In this document: one piece after another, positions 1 through 5,763 of the stretch
Position numbering within the stretch: the stretch's first letter is position 1
Layout of the letters: each line of letters starts with the position of its first letter
Assembly (NCBI GenBank): GCA_934573945.1
Contig: CAKTMQ010000091.1
Span: 1-6,771 of the forward strand
Origin: an uncultured Oscillospiraceae bacterium
GTDB taxonomy: Bacteria > Bacillota > Clostridia > Oscillospirales > Oscillospiraceae
Length of the DNA: 6,771 nt
Reading direction: 5' to 3'
Position numbers and translations under genes: made by a program
The notes under the pieces: model-generated
What the model was told of the DNA's origin: nothing
Database searches by the model: none
What the model saw: only the letters and a program-made list of their open reading frames with translations

Positions 1-1588
1 CGCTGCGGAGAAAGCCCTCCTTGTCTGCATCCAGAATGGCCACCAGCGATACCTCCGGCAGGTCCAGACCTTCACGCAGCAGGTTGATGCCCACCAGCAC
101 GTCGAATTCGCCCAGCCGCAGGTCGCGGATGATCTCCATCCGCTCCAGCGCCGCCACGTCGGAGTGCATATACCGGACGCGGATGCCGTTCTGCCGGAAG
201 TGCGCCGTCAGATCCTCGGCCATGCGCTTGGTCAGCGTGGTGACCAGTACCCGCTCATTACGCTGCGCCCGGACGCGGATCTCGGCGGAGAGGTCGTCGA
301 TCTGTCCCAGTACTGGGCGCAGCTTTACCTGAGGATCCAGCAGTCCCGTGGGGCGGATCACCTGCTCCACCACGGCGTCGGCGTGCTGCCGCTCGTATTC
401 GCCCGGTGTGGCGGAGACGTATACCGCCTGATGGAACCGCTCCTCGAATTCCTCGAATTTCAGAGGGCGGTTGTCAAATGCGCAGGGCAGGCGGAAGCCG
501 TAGCGCACCAGACTCTCCTTTCGGGCGCGGTCACCGTTGTACATGGCGCGCACCTGGGGCAGTGTGACGTGGCTCTCGTCCACGAACAGCAGAAAGTCGT
601 CGGGGAAGAAGTCCAGCAGCGTCATGGGCGGCGAACCGGCGGGACGCTGGGAGATGATCCGGGAGTAGTTCTCAATGCCGGAGCAATAGCCCAGCTCCGT
701 CATCATCTCCATGTCGTATTCCGTCCGCTGGCGCAGACGCTGTGCCTCCACCAGCATACCGTTTTCCTCGAAGTAGGTCAGCCGCTCCGCCAGCTCCTTT
801 TTGATCTGCGCCATGGCGGCGTCCATCTTGTCCTTGGGAGTGACGTAGTGGCTGGCGGGGTAGATGGCCACGTGGTTCAGGGTCTTGATGGCGGCACCGG
901 TGACGGGGTGGAACTCGGTGATCCGGTCGATCTCGTCGCCGAAGAACTCCACCCGGATGGCGCGATCCTTGTAGTAGGCGGGGTACAGCTCCACCGTGTC
1001 GCCCCGCACCCGGAACACGTTGCGCTGAAAGGCCACGTCGTTGCGCTCGTAGCGATCCTCCACCAGACGGCGCAGCAGCTCGTCCCGCTCCATGGTCTGG
1101 CCGGTGCGCAGGGAGATCATCATGCGGGCGAAGTCGTCCGGCTCGCCCAGGCCGTAGATGCAGCTGACGGAGGACACCACGATCACATCCCGCCGCTCCA
1201 GCAGCGCACAGGTGGCGCTGAGCCGCAGCCGATCGATCTCCTCGTTGGTGGAGGCGTCCTTTTCAATATAGGTGTCGGTGTGGGGGATATAGGCCTCCGG
1301 CTGGTAGTAGTCGTAGTAGGAGACGAAGTACTCCACGGCGTTTTCCGGAAAGAACTCCCGGAACTCCTCGCACAGCTGGGCGGCCAGCGTCTTGTTGTGC
1401 GCCAGCACCAGCGTGGGGCGCTGGACCTTTTCGATGACCTTGGCCATGGTGTAGGTCTTGCCCGAACCGGTGACGCCCTTGAGCACCTGCTCCCGCAGGC
1501 CGTTTTCCACGCCCTCTGCCAGCGCGGCGATGGCCTGGGGCTGGTCACCGGCAGGCTCGTATTCGGAATGGACTTTGAATTGAGGCAT
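1..1588 (-). CDS. uvrB: UvrABC excinuclease subunit B, 3' end cut off by window
   Basis: UvrB is the damage-verifying, helicase-like subunit of cytoplasmic nucleotide excision repair; it is loaded by UvrA and recruits UvrC. The 529 visible residues begin [20 protein letters not shown], the usual UvrB N-terminus. Seen: Walker A GVTGSGKT at 38-45, the aromatic DNA-clamping beta-hairpin ([16 protein letters not shown], 87-102), the DESH Walker B box at 337-340, and helicase motif V ([13 protein letters not shown]) near the end. The reading stops at [10 protein letters not shown], just before the expected motif VI (QTIGRAARN) and the C-terminal UVR domain, so about 130 residues lie outside the window. 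The start is fixed by family alignment and an AAAGGAG ribosome binding site at about 1595-1601. No frameshift is seen. The identification is secure. The gene points away from radC behind a 313-base leader. Confidence 0.98.
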   Translation of the reverse strand, partial: MPQFKVHSEYEPAGDQPQAIAALAEGVENGLREQVLKGVTGSGKTYTMAKVIEKVQRPTLVLAHNKTLAAQLCEEFREFFPENAVEYFVSYYDYYQPEAYIPHTDTYIEKDASTNEEIDRLRLSATCALLERRDVIVVSSVSCIYGLGEPDDFARMMISLRTGQTMERDELLRRLVEDRYERNDVAFQRNVFRVRGDTVELYPAYYKDRAIRVEFFGDEIDRITEFHPVTGAAIKTLNHVAIYPASHYVTPKDKMDAAMAQIKKELAERLTYFEENGMLVEAQRLRQRTEYDMEMMTELGYCSGIENYSRIISQRPAGSPPMTLLDFFPDDFLLFVDESHVTLPQVRAMYNGDRARKESLVRYGFRLPCAFDNRPLKFEEFEERFHQAVYVSATPGEYERQHADAVVEQVIRPTGLLDPQVKLRPVLGQIDDLSAEIRVRAQRNERVLVTTLTKRMAEDLTAHFRQNGIRVRYMHSDVAALERMEIIRDLRLGEFDVLVGINLLREGLDLPEVSLVAILDADKEGFLRS

Positions 1589-1901
1589 AGGGGGTCTCCT
1601 TTGCTTGACGGAGGGTTTTGCGCTCCAGCGCAGTCTGTTTTTGCCGACTGTGACAAAAGGGGGCAAAAGCACCGGAAGGAACCGGAGGTTCCTTCACCTC
1701 CGGGCGCGCTGTATCGCTATATCCTGTGCAAACCTGTGACGGCATGCCACCTGTTCACGCAGGGGGTTCTTTTTCGCTTGGCTGAAGGGATCGTCTCTGC
1801 GCTGTTGCGCACGGTCTTAACGGGAGCTCCGGCAGCGCTGCTCGTCGGGGGCGAAGTGGGCATCACCCCCTGCAAAAAGCTGCAGGCTCTGCTTGTATAT
1901 T
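1589..1901 (-). other. uvrB leader / radC-uvrB intergenic region
   Basis: This 313-base stretch has no convincing gene. The minus-strand reading frames crossing it are short, start inside radC or end inside uvrB, and resemble no family I know. It holds a CCTGCA/TGCAGG hairpin just after the radC stop (1869-1886) without a T-run, and two overlapping, mutually exclusive hairpins at 1675-1703. The uvrB ribosome binding site lies at its end. I could not find a good -35/-10 pair for uvrB, nor a LexA box with the canonical four-base spacing. Transcription could start here from a weak promoter or arrive by read-through from radC. Confidence 0.6.
1675..1703 (-). promoter_or_regulatory. Two mutually exclusive hairpins in the uvrB leader
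   Basis: Hairpin A pairs 1675-1683 with 1687-1695 (GAAGGAACC/GGTTCCTTC, 9 perfect base pairs, 3-base loop). Hairpin B pairs 1682-1689 with 1696-1703 (CCGGAGGT/ACCTCCGG, 8 perfect base pairs, 6-base loop). They share 1682-1695, so only one can form. Read toward uvrB, B is transcribed first; A would then be followed by a pyrimidine-rich run with two TTTT stretches (about 1655-1668). This could be an attenuator-like switch, or hairpin A could be a DNA palindrome bound by a regulator. Function is inferred; the pairing is directly visible. Confidence 0.4.
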
Positions 1902-2573
1902 TTAAAGCAGATACCCGCTCTGGTTCATGCTGACATAGTCGCCGTCCGCCACGATGATGTGATCCAGCAGACGGATGTCCATGGTTTTCAGCGCGTCCCG
2001 CACCCACAGGGTGACGGCGCGGTCATTTTCCGAGGGCAGCGCCACGCCGCTGGGGTGGTTATGTGCCAACACCACCGCGCTGGCGCCGGACAGCAGGGCG
2101 TTTTCCACCACCTGCCGCACGGACAGGGCGGTGCAGTCCGCGCTGCCCTGTGACAGCTTTTTGCAGGTCAGCAGCTTGCCCTTGGCGTCCAGACAGAGCT
2201 GGTACAGTGTCTCCTGCCGCTCCTGTGCCAGCAGGGACAGAAAGTAGCGGCCGCATTTCTCCACGCTGTTGAGCACCTTCTCCGGTCCGGTGCTGCGCAT
2301 GGTGCGGCGGTACACCGCCGGCAGCAGCGTGAGAAACAGAGCAGCGCCCTCGCCCATGCCCTCTACCCGGGACAGCTCCTCCGCCGGGGCGTTGAATACA
2401 TTTTGCAGGGTGCCGAACTTTTGCAGCAGTCGGTGCGCCGTCTCGTTGGTATCCCGTCGGGGGATGGCATAGTACAGCAGCAGCTCCAGCACCTCATGGT
2501 CGGCAAAGCCGTCCAGCCCGTGCTGTCGGAATTGTACCCGTTTTCGCTCACGGTGGCCGTCGTGCAGCCCCAT
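1902..2573 (-). CDS. radC: RadC family JAB-domain protein (short Firmicutes type)
   Basis: This 223-residue protein has a helix-hairpin-helix-like N-terminal part (DHEVLELLLYYAIPRRDTN at 25-43, then RVEGMGEGAA at 69-78) and a C-terminal JAB/MPN domain. The JAMM signature HNHPSG at 171-176 supplies H171 and H173, and S181 and D184 complete H-x-H-x7-S-x2-D. DHIIVADGDYVSM at 204-216 is the family's usual tail. The Glu expected near 138 is a Lys (TCKKLSQG). RadC was named as a repair protein, but its biochemical role is unproven and a DNA repair function has been questioned. The start at 2573 is chosen because of the GGAGGGAGG ribosome binding site about 10 bases upstream and the normal family length; a longer in-frame reading to 2792 runs through the promoter and the neighbouring terminator. 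It has its own promoter at 2619-2647. Confidence 0.93.
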   Translation of the reverse strand: MGLHDGHRERKRVQFRQHGLDGFADHEVLELLLYYAIPRRDTNETAHRLLQKFGTLQNVFNAPAEELSRVEGMGEGAALFLTLLPAVYRRTMRSTGPEKVLNSVEKCGRYFLSLLAQERQETLYQLCLDAKGKLLTCKKLSQGSADCTALSVRQVVENALLSGASAVVLAHNHPSGVALPSENDRAVTLWVRDALKTMDIRLLDHIIVADGDYVSMNQSGYLL

Positions 2574-2618
2574 TTCCGCCGCCTCCCTCCGAAAAATCGC
2601 AATTTTTGTCAATAATAC

Positions 2619-2647
2619 AGTATACCACAGGCCATCTGCAGGCACAA
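2619..2647 (-). promoter_or_regulatory. Candidate sigma-70-type promoter for radC
   Basis: On the minus strand, TATACT at 2619-2624 is a 5/6 match to the -10 box and is preceded by TGG, making an extended -10. A weak -35 (TTGTGC, 2642-2647) sits 17 bases upstream. Transcription would start near 2612, leaving a leader of about 40 bases. The DNA further upstream (2660-2697) is rich in A and T runs, which may help RNA polymerase binding. Confidence 0.6.
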
Positions 2648-2654
2648 GGCATAT

Positions 2655-2668
2655 CGAACAAAAGTTTT
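2655..2668. promoter_or_regulatory. Weak LexA-box-like palindrome upstream of radC
   Basis: CGAAC-AAAA-GTTTT has one perfect half and the correct four-base spacing of the Gram-positive LexA box (CGAAC-N4-GTTCG), but the second half departs at two positions. It lies about 8 bases upstream of the proposed -35 of radC, within an A/T-rich stretch where such matches can occur by chance. Confidence 0.2.
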
Positions 2669-2690
2669 TGCTTTTTTCTGCCAGAGGGAA

Positions 2691-2722
2691 CAAAAAGAGG
2701 CGGCAGGCTGAGCCTGCCGCCT
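2691..2722 (-). terminator. Rho-independent terminator of the transglutaminase gene
   Basis: An 11-base-pair perfect GC-rich stem (2698-2708 with 2712-2722, AGGCGGCAGGC and its complement) with a 3-base loop is followed on the minus strand by CTTTTTG. It begins 10 bases after the stop codon at 2732-2734, and separates this gene from radC. Confidence 0.93.
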
Positions 2723-2731
2723 GGGAAACGC

Positions 2732-4435
2732 TTATCGATGCCGCTGCTGACGCAGCCGGAAAAGGCACAGTGCCGCCCATGCTGCGCCGCACGCGGCCAG
2801 CGTAATCTCGCCGAGGAAGCGGAAGAGAGCGCCCTCCACTGTAAAGTCCGTCTCTGCGTCGCCGTCAGCGGACAGGACGGCAACGGTGTGGACGCCGTTG
2901 CGGAGCGTCCGCAAATAGGCGGGCGTCAGGCGGATGGTCAGTGTGTCGCCGGCGGAGAGGGTGTAGTCGGCGGCGTCCAGCATCCGACCGTCCACCTGCA
3001 GACCGGTGATGTGGCCGGGGATGGCGTTGGAGAGCAGCGCCAGACCTTCGCCCGGATCTGCCCCTCTGGCAGGAACGGTGTAGGTGCTGCTGCCGGCGAC
3101 GGACAGGGTGGGAACCAGCGGCGTCAGATGCCATATGGCGGACGCCTGACCGGTATAGTGCCGACCGGCACCGGCAATGACCAGCGTGGTATCCGTTACC
3201 TCCTGGGCGCTGCCGCCGGAGACGATCTCGTAGTCCGTGCCCGGCGTCAGCACAGTGCCGTCCAGTTCCACGGCGTCGATGACCACCTGCTGAGGCTGGC
3301 CGTTATAGACCGACTGCTGCCCGAGATGGATCACGGCGCTGCCGATGTCCCGGGGCACGATGGCATGGAGTGCCAGCGTGCCCAGCCCATAGGCGGTGAC
3401 GGTAGCGCTGTCATAGGTGTAGACGGCGCTGCGGCCGGAGAGGGGGACGGTATATGTCCAGCCGCCGTTGGAGGCGCTGCCGCTGACCAGAAACAGCCCG
3501 TCCGGCCAGCCGATGGAGCCGTCGTCGCAGCTGGTGAGATCCACCAGCAGCGCCTCCTCGTCCATCTGCACCAGATTCCACATATGCTCTCCGGCGCCTG
3601 TGCCGTTGGACATGGAGCCGCTGACAGTGCGGCAGACCACGTTGCCGGTGAAATCGGACAGGTCGCACAGGTATTGAAACGCCTTGGCGTAGCCCTCGCA
3701 GATGGAGCCGGTGGAACTGTCGCCGTCAAACACGCTGGTCAGCTGCCAGGGATCGCCGTAGGCCATGCCGGGCGACACCTCGTAAAAGGTGCGCTGGCAG
3801 ATGGCCTCCTTGTAGGCGTACAGCTTCTCCAGATCCGACAGGACGGCGTTTTCCGCCACCACGCGGCGGGCGGCGGCAGCGGCCTGCGCCGCCCGGGCTG
3901 CCTGCCCGGCGGACACCGCGTAGGCGCTGTCGCCCTGATAGGCGGACAGAACGGGCATCCGGAAGGTGATCTCCGTGACCGTGGCGGTGATGGGGTCGCT
4001 GCAGTCGGCGCTGCTGCCGAAGGAAGCCCCCACCGGCTTATCATACCAGTACAGATCGTAGGGGCAGTCGAACAGCAGGGCGTTGATGATCTTTTCATAA
4101 TTCAGTCGGGCGCCGTCGTGGGTGCCGACGGCGGCGTTGAGGGCGGCCACCTGCTCAGCCAGCGGACTGTCGCCGCTGCAGCCCAGCTCCGCCCACGTCC
4201 AGCTGACGCCGGTGCTGAGGGTAAACACGGTGCTGCTGCCGCGCCCGGCGGCCACAGCCTGCACCCTGGCCTTCAGCTCGTCGTACACCAGCCGCTCCCG
4301 GCCATTGAGACCGGCACGTGCTGACGCGTGTTCCGCCGCCTGTGCCGAAACGCACAGAACGGCCAGCAGCAGAAGCGGCAGGCACAGCTGCGCAAAACGC
4401 CGGAGCAGCTGCCGCGTGAGAGAGGTTGACCTCAT
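2732..4435 (-). CDS. Secreted, membrane-anchored transglutaminase-like protein with Ig-like domains
   Basis: The 567-residue protein starts with a signal peptide (two arginines, leucine-rich core at 17-28, AQA cleavage motif at 31-33). A helical region (about 34-215, Ala-rich at 175-195) leads to a transglutaminase-like core: C246 in ICEGYAKAF, H284 in GEHMWNLVQMD and D299 in LLVDLTSCDD form the expected Cys-His-Asp triad. Two beta-rich repeats follow: a YDG/MBG-like one (about 365-437, YNGQ...LTPGTDYEI...HYTGQASAIW) and one resembling CBM_X2/Ig-like modules (about 443-533, VDGRMLDAADYTLSAGDTLTI). A membrane helix at 537-559 and a basic tail (RLRQQRHR) anchor it, with the catalytic part outside. 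Such domains may act as peptidases or crosslinkers of surface protein or peptidoglycan; the substrate is unknown. The start at 4435 is chosen because the signal peptide begins there behind GGGAG; an in-frame extension to 4654 would run into the tRNA. No LPXTG motif. Confidence 0.88.
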   Translation of the reverse strand: MRSTSLTRQLLRRFAQLCLPLLLLAVLCVSAQAAEHASARAGLNGRERLVYDELKARVQAVAAGRGSSTVFTLSTGVSWTWAELGCSGDSPLAEQVAALNAAVGTHDGARLNYEKIINALLFDCPYDLYWYDKPVGASFGSSADCSDPITATVTEITFRMPVLSAYQGDSAYAVSAGQAARAAQAAAAARRVVAENAVLSDLEKLYAYKEAICQRTFYEVSPGMAYGDPWQLTSVFDGDSSTGSICEGYAKAFQYLCDLSDFTGNVVCRTVSGSMSNGTGAGEHMWNLVQMDEEALLVDLTSCDDGSIGWPDGLFLVSGSASNGGWTYTVPLSGRSAVYTYDSATVTAYGLGTLALHAIVPRDIGSAVIHLGQQSVYNGQPQQVVIDAVELDGTVLTPGTDYEIVSGGSAQEVTDTTLVIAGAGRHYTGQASAIWHLTPLVPTLSVAGSSTYTVPARGADPGEGLALLSNAIPGHITGLQVDGRMLDAADYTLSAGDTLTIRLTPAYLRTLRNGVHTVAVLSADGDAETDFTVEGALFRFLGEITLAACGAAWAALCLFRLRQQRHR

Positions 4436-4452
4436 GGTGTGTTCTCCCGATG

Positions 4453-4481
4453 TAAAAAGTAAAAGCGGCGTGAGCCGCTTT
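4453..4481 (-). terminator. Terminator-like hairpin between tRNA-Leu tail and transglutaminase gene
   Basis: On the minus strand AAAGCGGC and GCCGCTTT (4474-4481 with 4462-4469) form 8 perfect base pairs around a TCAC loop, followed by TACTTTTTAC. It fits an intrinsic terminator of the tRNA transcription unit. It ends only about 20 bases before the start codon at 4435, with the GGGAG ribosome binding site between, so it may act as an attenuator for that gene. Confidence 0.6.
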
Positions 4482-4492
4482 CCGCTTGATGG

Positions 4493-4512
4493 TGGTACGG
4501 GTAGTGGGACTC
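4493..4512 (-). repeat. Second copy of the tRNA-Leu 3' end (20-base direct repeat)
   Basis: This 20-base segment is identical to 4613-4632, the last 20 bases of the tRNA-Leu gene including the encoded CCA (minus strand GAGTCCCACTACCCGTACCA). Identity stops abruptly at both ends. The spacing between copies is 120 bases. There is no tRNA 5' half before this copy, so it is not a second functional tRNA. It could be an attachment-site duplication from insertion of a small element, or what remains of a tandem tRNA. Confidence 0.9.
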
Positions 4513-4607
4513 CTTTGCTGCGGCAAAGCCACGGCGGTTGCAAACCGCCGCCTTTCGAGTCCCGCCTCGAACGGACAGAATCCCGGAACGGCTCAAAGCC
4601 GTTCCGG
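4506..4607 (-). ncRNA. Hairpin-rich tail downstream of tRNA-Leu, possible structured RNA
   Basis: About 100 bases are almost fully accounted for by pairing. Hairpin 1: 4583-4592 with 4598-4607, 10 perfect pairs (CCGGAACGGC), 5-base loop, starting 5 bases after the tRNA CCA. A three-way junction then follows: outer stem 4506-4512 with 4557-4563 (GGGACTC/GAGTCCC, 7 pairs), enclosing 4513-4518 with 4523-4528 (CTTTGC/GCAAAG, 4-base loop) and 4532-4539 with 4543-4550 (CGGCGGTT/AACCGCCG, 3-base loop). An alternative hairpin 4554-4559 with 4566-4571 (TTCGAG/CTCGAA) competes with the outer stem. The strand is assigned because the tRNA promoter would transcribe through it. I recognise no known RNA family. 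It could equally be a DNA-level repeat element. Confidence 0.45.
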
Positions 4608-4612
4608 CATTT

Positions 4613-4697
4613 TGGTACGGGTAGTGGGACTCGAACCCACACGCCTTGCGGCACAGGAACCTAAATCCGGCACGTCTACCAATTCCGTCATACCCGC
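4613..4697 (-). tRNA. tRNA-Leu, anticodon UAG
   Basis: The 85-base gene folds as a class II tRNA. The acceptor stem is GCGGGTA with TACCCGT (G1-U72 wobble), the D stem ACG/CGT, the anticodon loop TTTAGGT with anticodon TAG (4661-4663), the long variable arm GCC-GCAA-GGC typical of Leu, and the T arm GTGGG-TTCGAGT-CCCAC. Discriminator A73 and CCA are encoded (4613-4616). UAG reads CUN leucine codons. One oddity is a C-U mismatch at 28-42 in the anticodon stem (4669 and 4655). Its promoter is at 4710-4738. Confidence 0.96.
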
Positions 4698-4709
4698 ATA
4701 TACCTGCTC

Positions 4710-4738
4710 AGTGTAGCACATCCGGCGGTGATGTACAA
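4710..4738 (-). promoter_or_regulatory. Promoter of tRNA-Leu
   Basis: Minus strand: -35 TTGTAC (4733-4738), a 17-base spacer, and -10 TACACT (4710-4715) preceded by TGC, an extended -10. Transcription would start near 4703, about 6 bases before the mature 5' end, so the 5' leader is very short. It is divergent from the kinase promoter. Confidence 0.7.
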
Positions 4739-4756
4739 GAGAAAATTCATCACCGC
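4725..4756. repeat. 9-base inverted repeat between divergent promoters
   Basis: GCGGTGATG (4725-4733) and CATCACCGC (4748-4756) are a perfect inverted repeat around 14 A/T-rich bases. The left arm lies in the tRNA-Leu promoter spacer and touches its -35 box. Both arms lie upstream of the proposed start sites on each strand, so it would act as DNA, for example as an operator, rather than as RNA. No known binding site is recognised. Confidence 0.4.
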
Positions 4757-4791
4757 GGACTGGTATTGCCGCTGATATGAAAACTGGACAT

Positions 4792-4819
4792 TTGAAGATG
4801 CCCAATTTAGTGATATAAT
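4792..4819 (+). promoter_or_regulatory. Promoter of the pyridoxamine kinase gene
   Basis: A perfect -10 TATAAT (4814-4819) is preceded by TGA, giving an extended -10, with -35 TTGAAG (4792-4797, 4/6) 16 bases upstream. Transcription would begin near 4826 and give a leader of about 29 bases, too short for a riboswitch. Confidence 0.75.
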
Positions 4820-4854
4820 ATATATTTACTGTTGAAAAGGAATGAGGATGACCC

Positions 4855-5694
4855 ATGAAACGTATCGCCAGCATACAGGACATCTCCTGTCTGGGACGCT
4901 GTTCCCAGACGGTGGCGCTGCCGGTGGTGTCCGCCATGGGTGTGGAGTGCGCCATACTGCCCACGGCGGTGCTGAGCGCCCACACCAGCTTTCCGGGCTT
5001 TGTGTGTACAGATCTGACGGAGCAGCTGCTGCCGGCGGCACGCCACTGGAAGGCGCAGGGCGTGCATTTTGACGCGCTGTACACCGGCTATCTGGCCTCG
5101 GAGCGGCAGGTGGCGGTAGTGCTGGAGCTGCTGGAGCTGCTGGCGGAGGAGGACACGCTGCTGTTCGTGGATCCGGCTATGGCGGATCACGGCAGGCTGT
5201 ACGCCGGCTTTGGAGAGCATTTCCCGGCGCGGATGGCACAGGTGGTGGCGCGGGCGCAGATCACGGTGCCCAATATCACGGAGGCCTGTCTCATGACCGG
5301 TATGGACTACCGGGAGACCTACGACGAGGCCTATATCCGGCAGCTGCTGCAGGGTGTGGCGGCGCTGGGGGCAGAAAAGGTGGTGCTGACCGGCGTTTCC
5401 TTTGAAAAGGACGCCATCGGCTTCATGTCCTATGACGGCGCCACTGGCTGCTATGACCAATATTTCAACCGCCGGGAGCCGCAAGCCTACCACGGCACCG
5501 GCGACATCTTCTCCGCCACGGCAGTGAGCGGCATCATGCGGGGGTTGAGCCTGCGGGATGCCTTTCGGCTGGCGGTGGATTTTACGCTGCAGTGCATCCA
5601 GGTCACCCGTACCGATCCACAGGCCGCCTGGTACGGTGTGGAGTTTGAACGGGCGCTGCCCTGGCTGACGGCACGGGCGGCAGAGCTGCCGTAA
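4855..5694 (+). CDS. pdxY: Pyridoxal/pyridoxamine kinase (PdxY/PdxK-like, ribokinase superfamily)
   Basis: This 279-residue cytoplasmic enzyme is predicted to phosphorylate pyridoxal, pyridoxamine or pyridoxine with ATP in vitamin B6 salvage. Family marks: the N-terminal IQDISCLGRCSQTVALPVVSAMGVE (7-31), the VDPAMADHG region (105-113), VPNITEACLMTG (138-149), and the anion-hole/catalytic motif GTGD at 214-217 with D217 as the expected base. Length is normal for the family and no key residue appears lost. The start at 4855 is set by family alignment and a GAGGAT ribosome binding site; the ATG at 4842 is in another frame. It is a single-gene unit with its own promoter and terminator, convergent with the metal transporter genes. 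Exact substrate preference cannot be read from sequence, so pdxY rather than pdxK is a family-level choice. Confidence 0.92.
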   Translation: MKRIASIQDISCLGRCSQTVALPVVSAMGVECAILPTAVLSAHTSFPGFVCTDLTEQLLPAARHWKAQGVHFDALYTGYLASERQVAVVLELLELLAEEDTLLFVDPAMADHGRLYAGFGEHFPARMAQVVARAQITVPNITEACLMTGMDYRETYDEAYIRQLLQGVAALGAEKVVLTGVSFEKDAIGFMSYDGATGCYDQYFNRREPQAYHGTGDIFSATAVSGIMRGLSLRDAFRLAVDFTLQCIQVTRTDPQAAWYGVEFERALPWLTARAAELP

Positions 5695-5722
5695 GTTGGA
5701 TAGACCAAATAGACTAAGACGG

Positions 5723-5760
5723 AAGAGGCGTCCTCCCTTGATGGGGAGGACGCCTCTTTT
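5723..5760 (+). terminator. Rho-independent terminator after the kinase gene
   Basis: A 15-base-pair perfect stem (5723-5737 with 5744-5758) with a 6-base loop runs into TTTT on the plus strand. It begins 28 bases after the kinase stop. On the minus strand the tail is TTCCGTCTTAG, poorer in T, so it may also stop the convergent transporter transcript but less cleanly. Confidence 0.93.
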
Positions 5761-5763
5761 ACA

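Noticed and set aside
164..1933. Long plus-strand open frame of 589 codons
   Set aside because: It is the antisense of uvrB. The predicted protein is rich in His, Val, Gly and Leu, matches no family I recognise, and the minus strand gives an unmistakable UvrB.
1717..2007. 96-codon minus-strand frame between radC and uvrB
   Set aside because: Its first third overlaps radC in another frame, it lacks a ribosome binding site and resembles no known family.
2574..2792. In-frame upstream extension of RadC by 73 codons
   Set aside because: It crosses the neighbour's terminator and the radC promoter, and there is a strong ribosome binding site before 2573.
2606..4324. Long plus-strand open frame of 572 codons
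   Set aside because: It is antisense to the transglutaminase gene and crosses the terminator; the minus strand has a signal peptide, catalytic triad and membrane anchor.
4491..4501. GGTGGTAC resembling the T-box core (AGGGTGGNACCGCG) on the plus strand
   Set aside because: The bases are explained by the copy of the tRNA-Leu 3' end; there is no specifier stem and no gene placed to be controlled on that strand.
4436..4654. In-frame upstream extension of the transglutaminase by 73 codons
   Set aside because: It would code through the terminator, the hairpin tail and the tRNA 3' end, and would bury the signal peptide inside the protein.
4842..5072. Alternative ATG at 4842 just before the kinase start
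   Set aside because: It is in another frame and gives no recognisable protein; the 4855 start matches the kinase family N-terminus.
5723..5758. Fully bidirectional terminator
   Set aside because: The stem is symmetrical, but the minus-strand tail is T-poor, so I only claim it for the plus strand.
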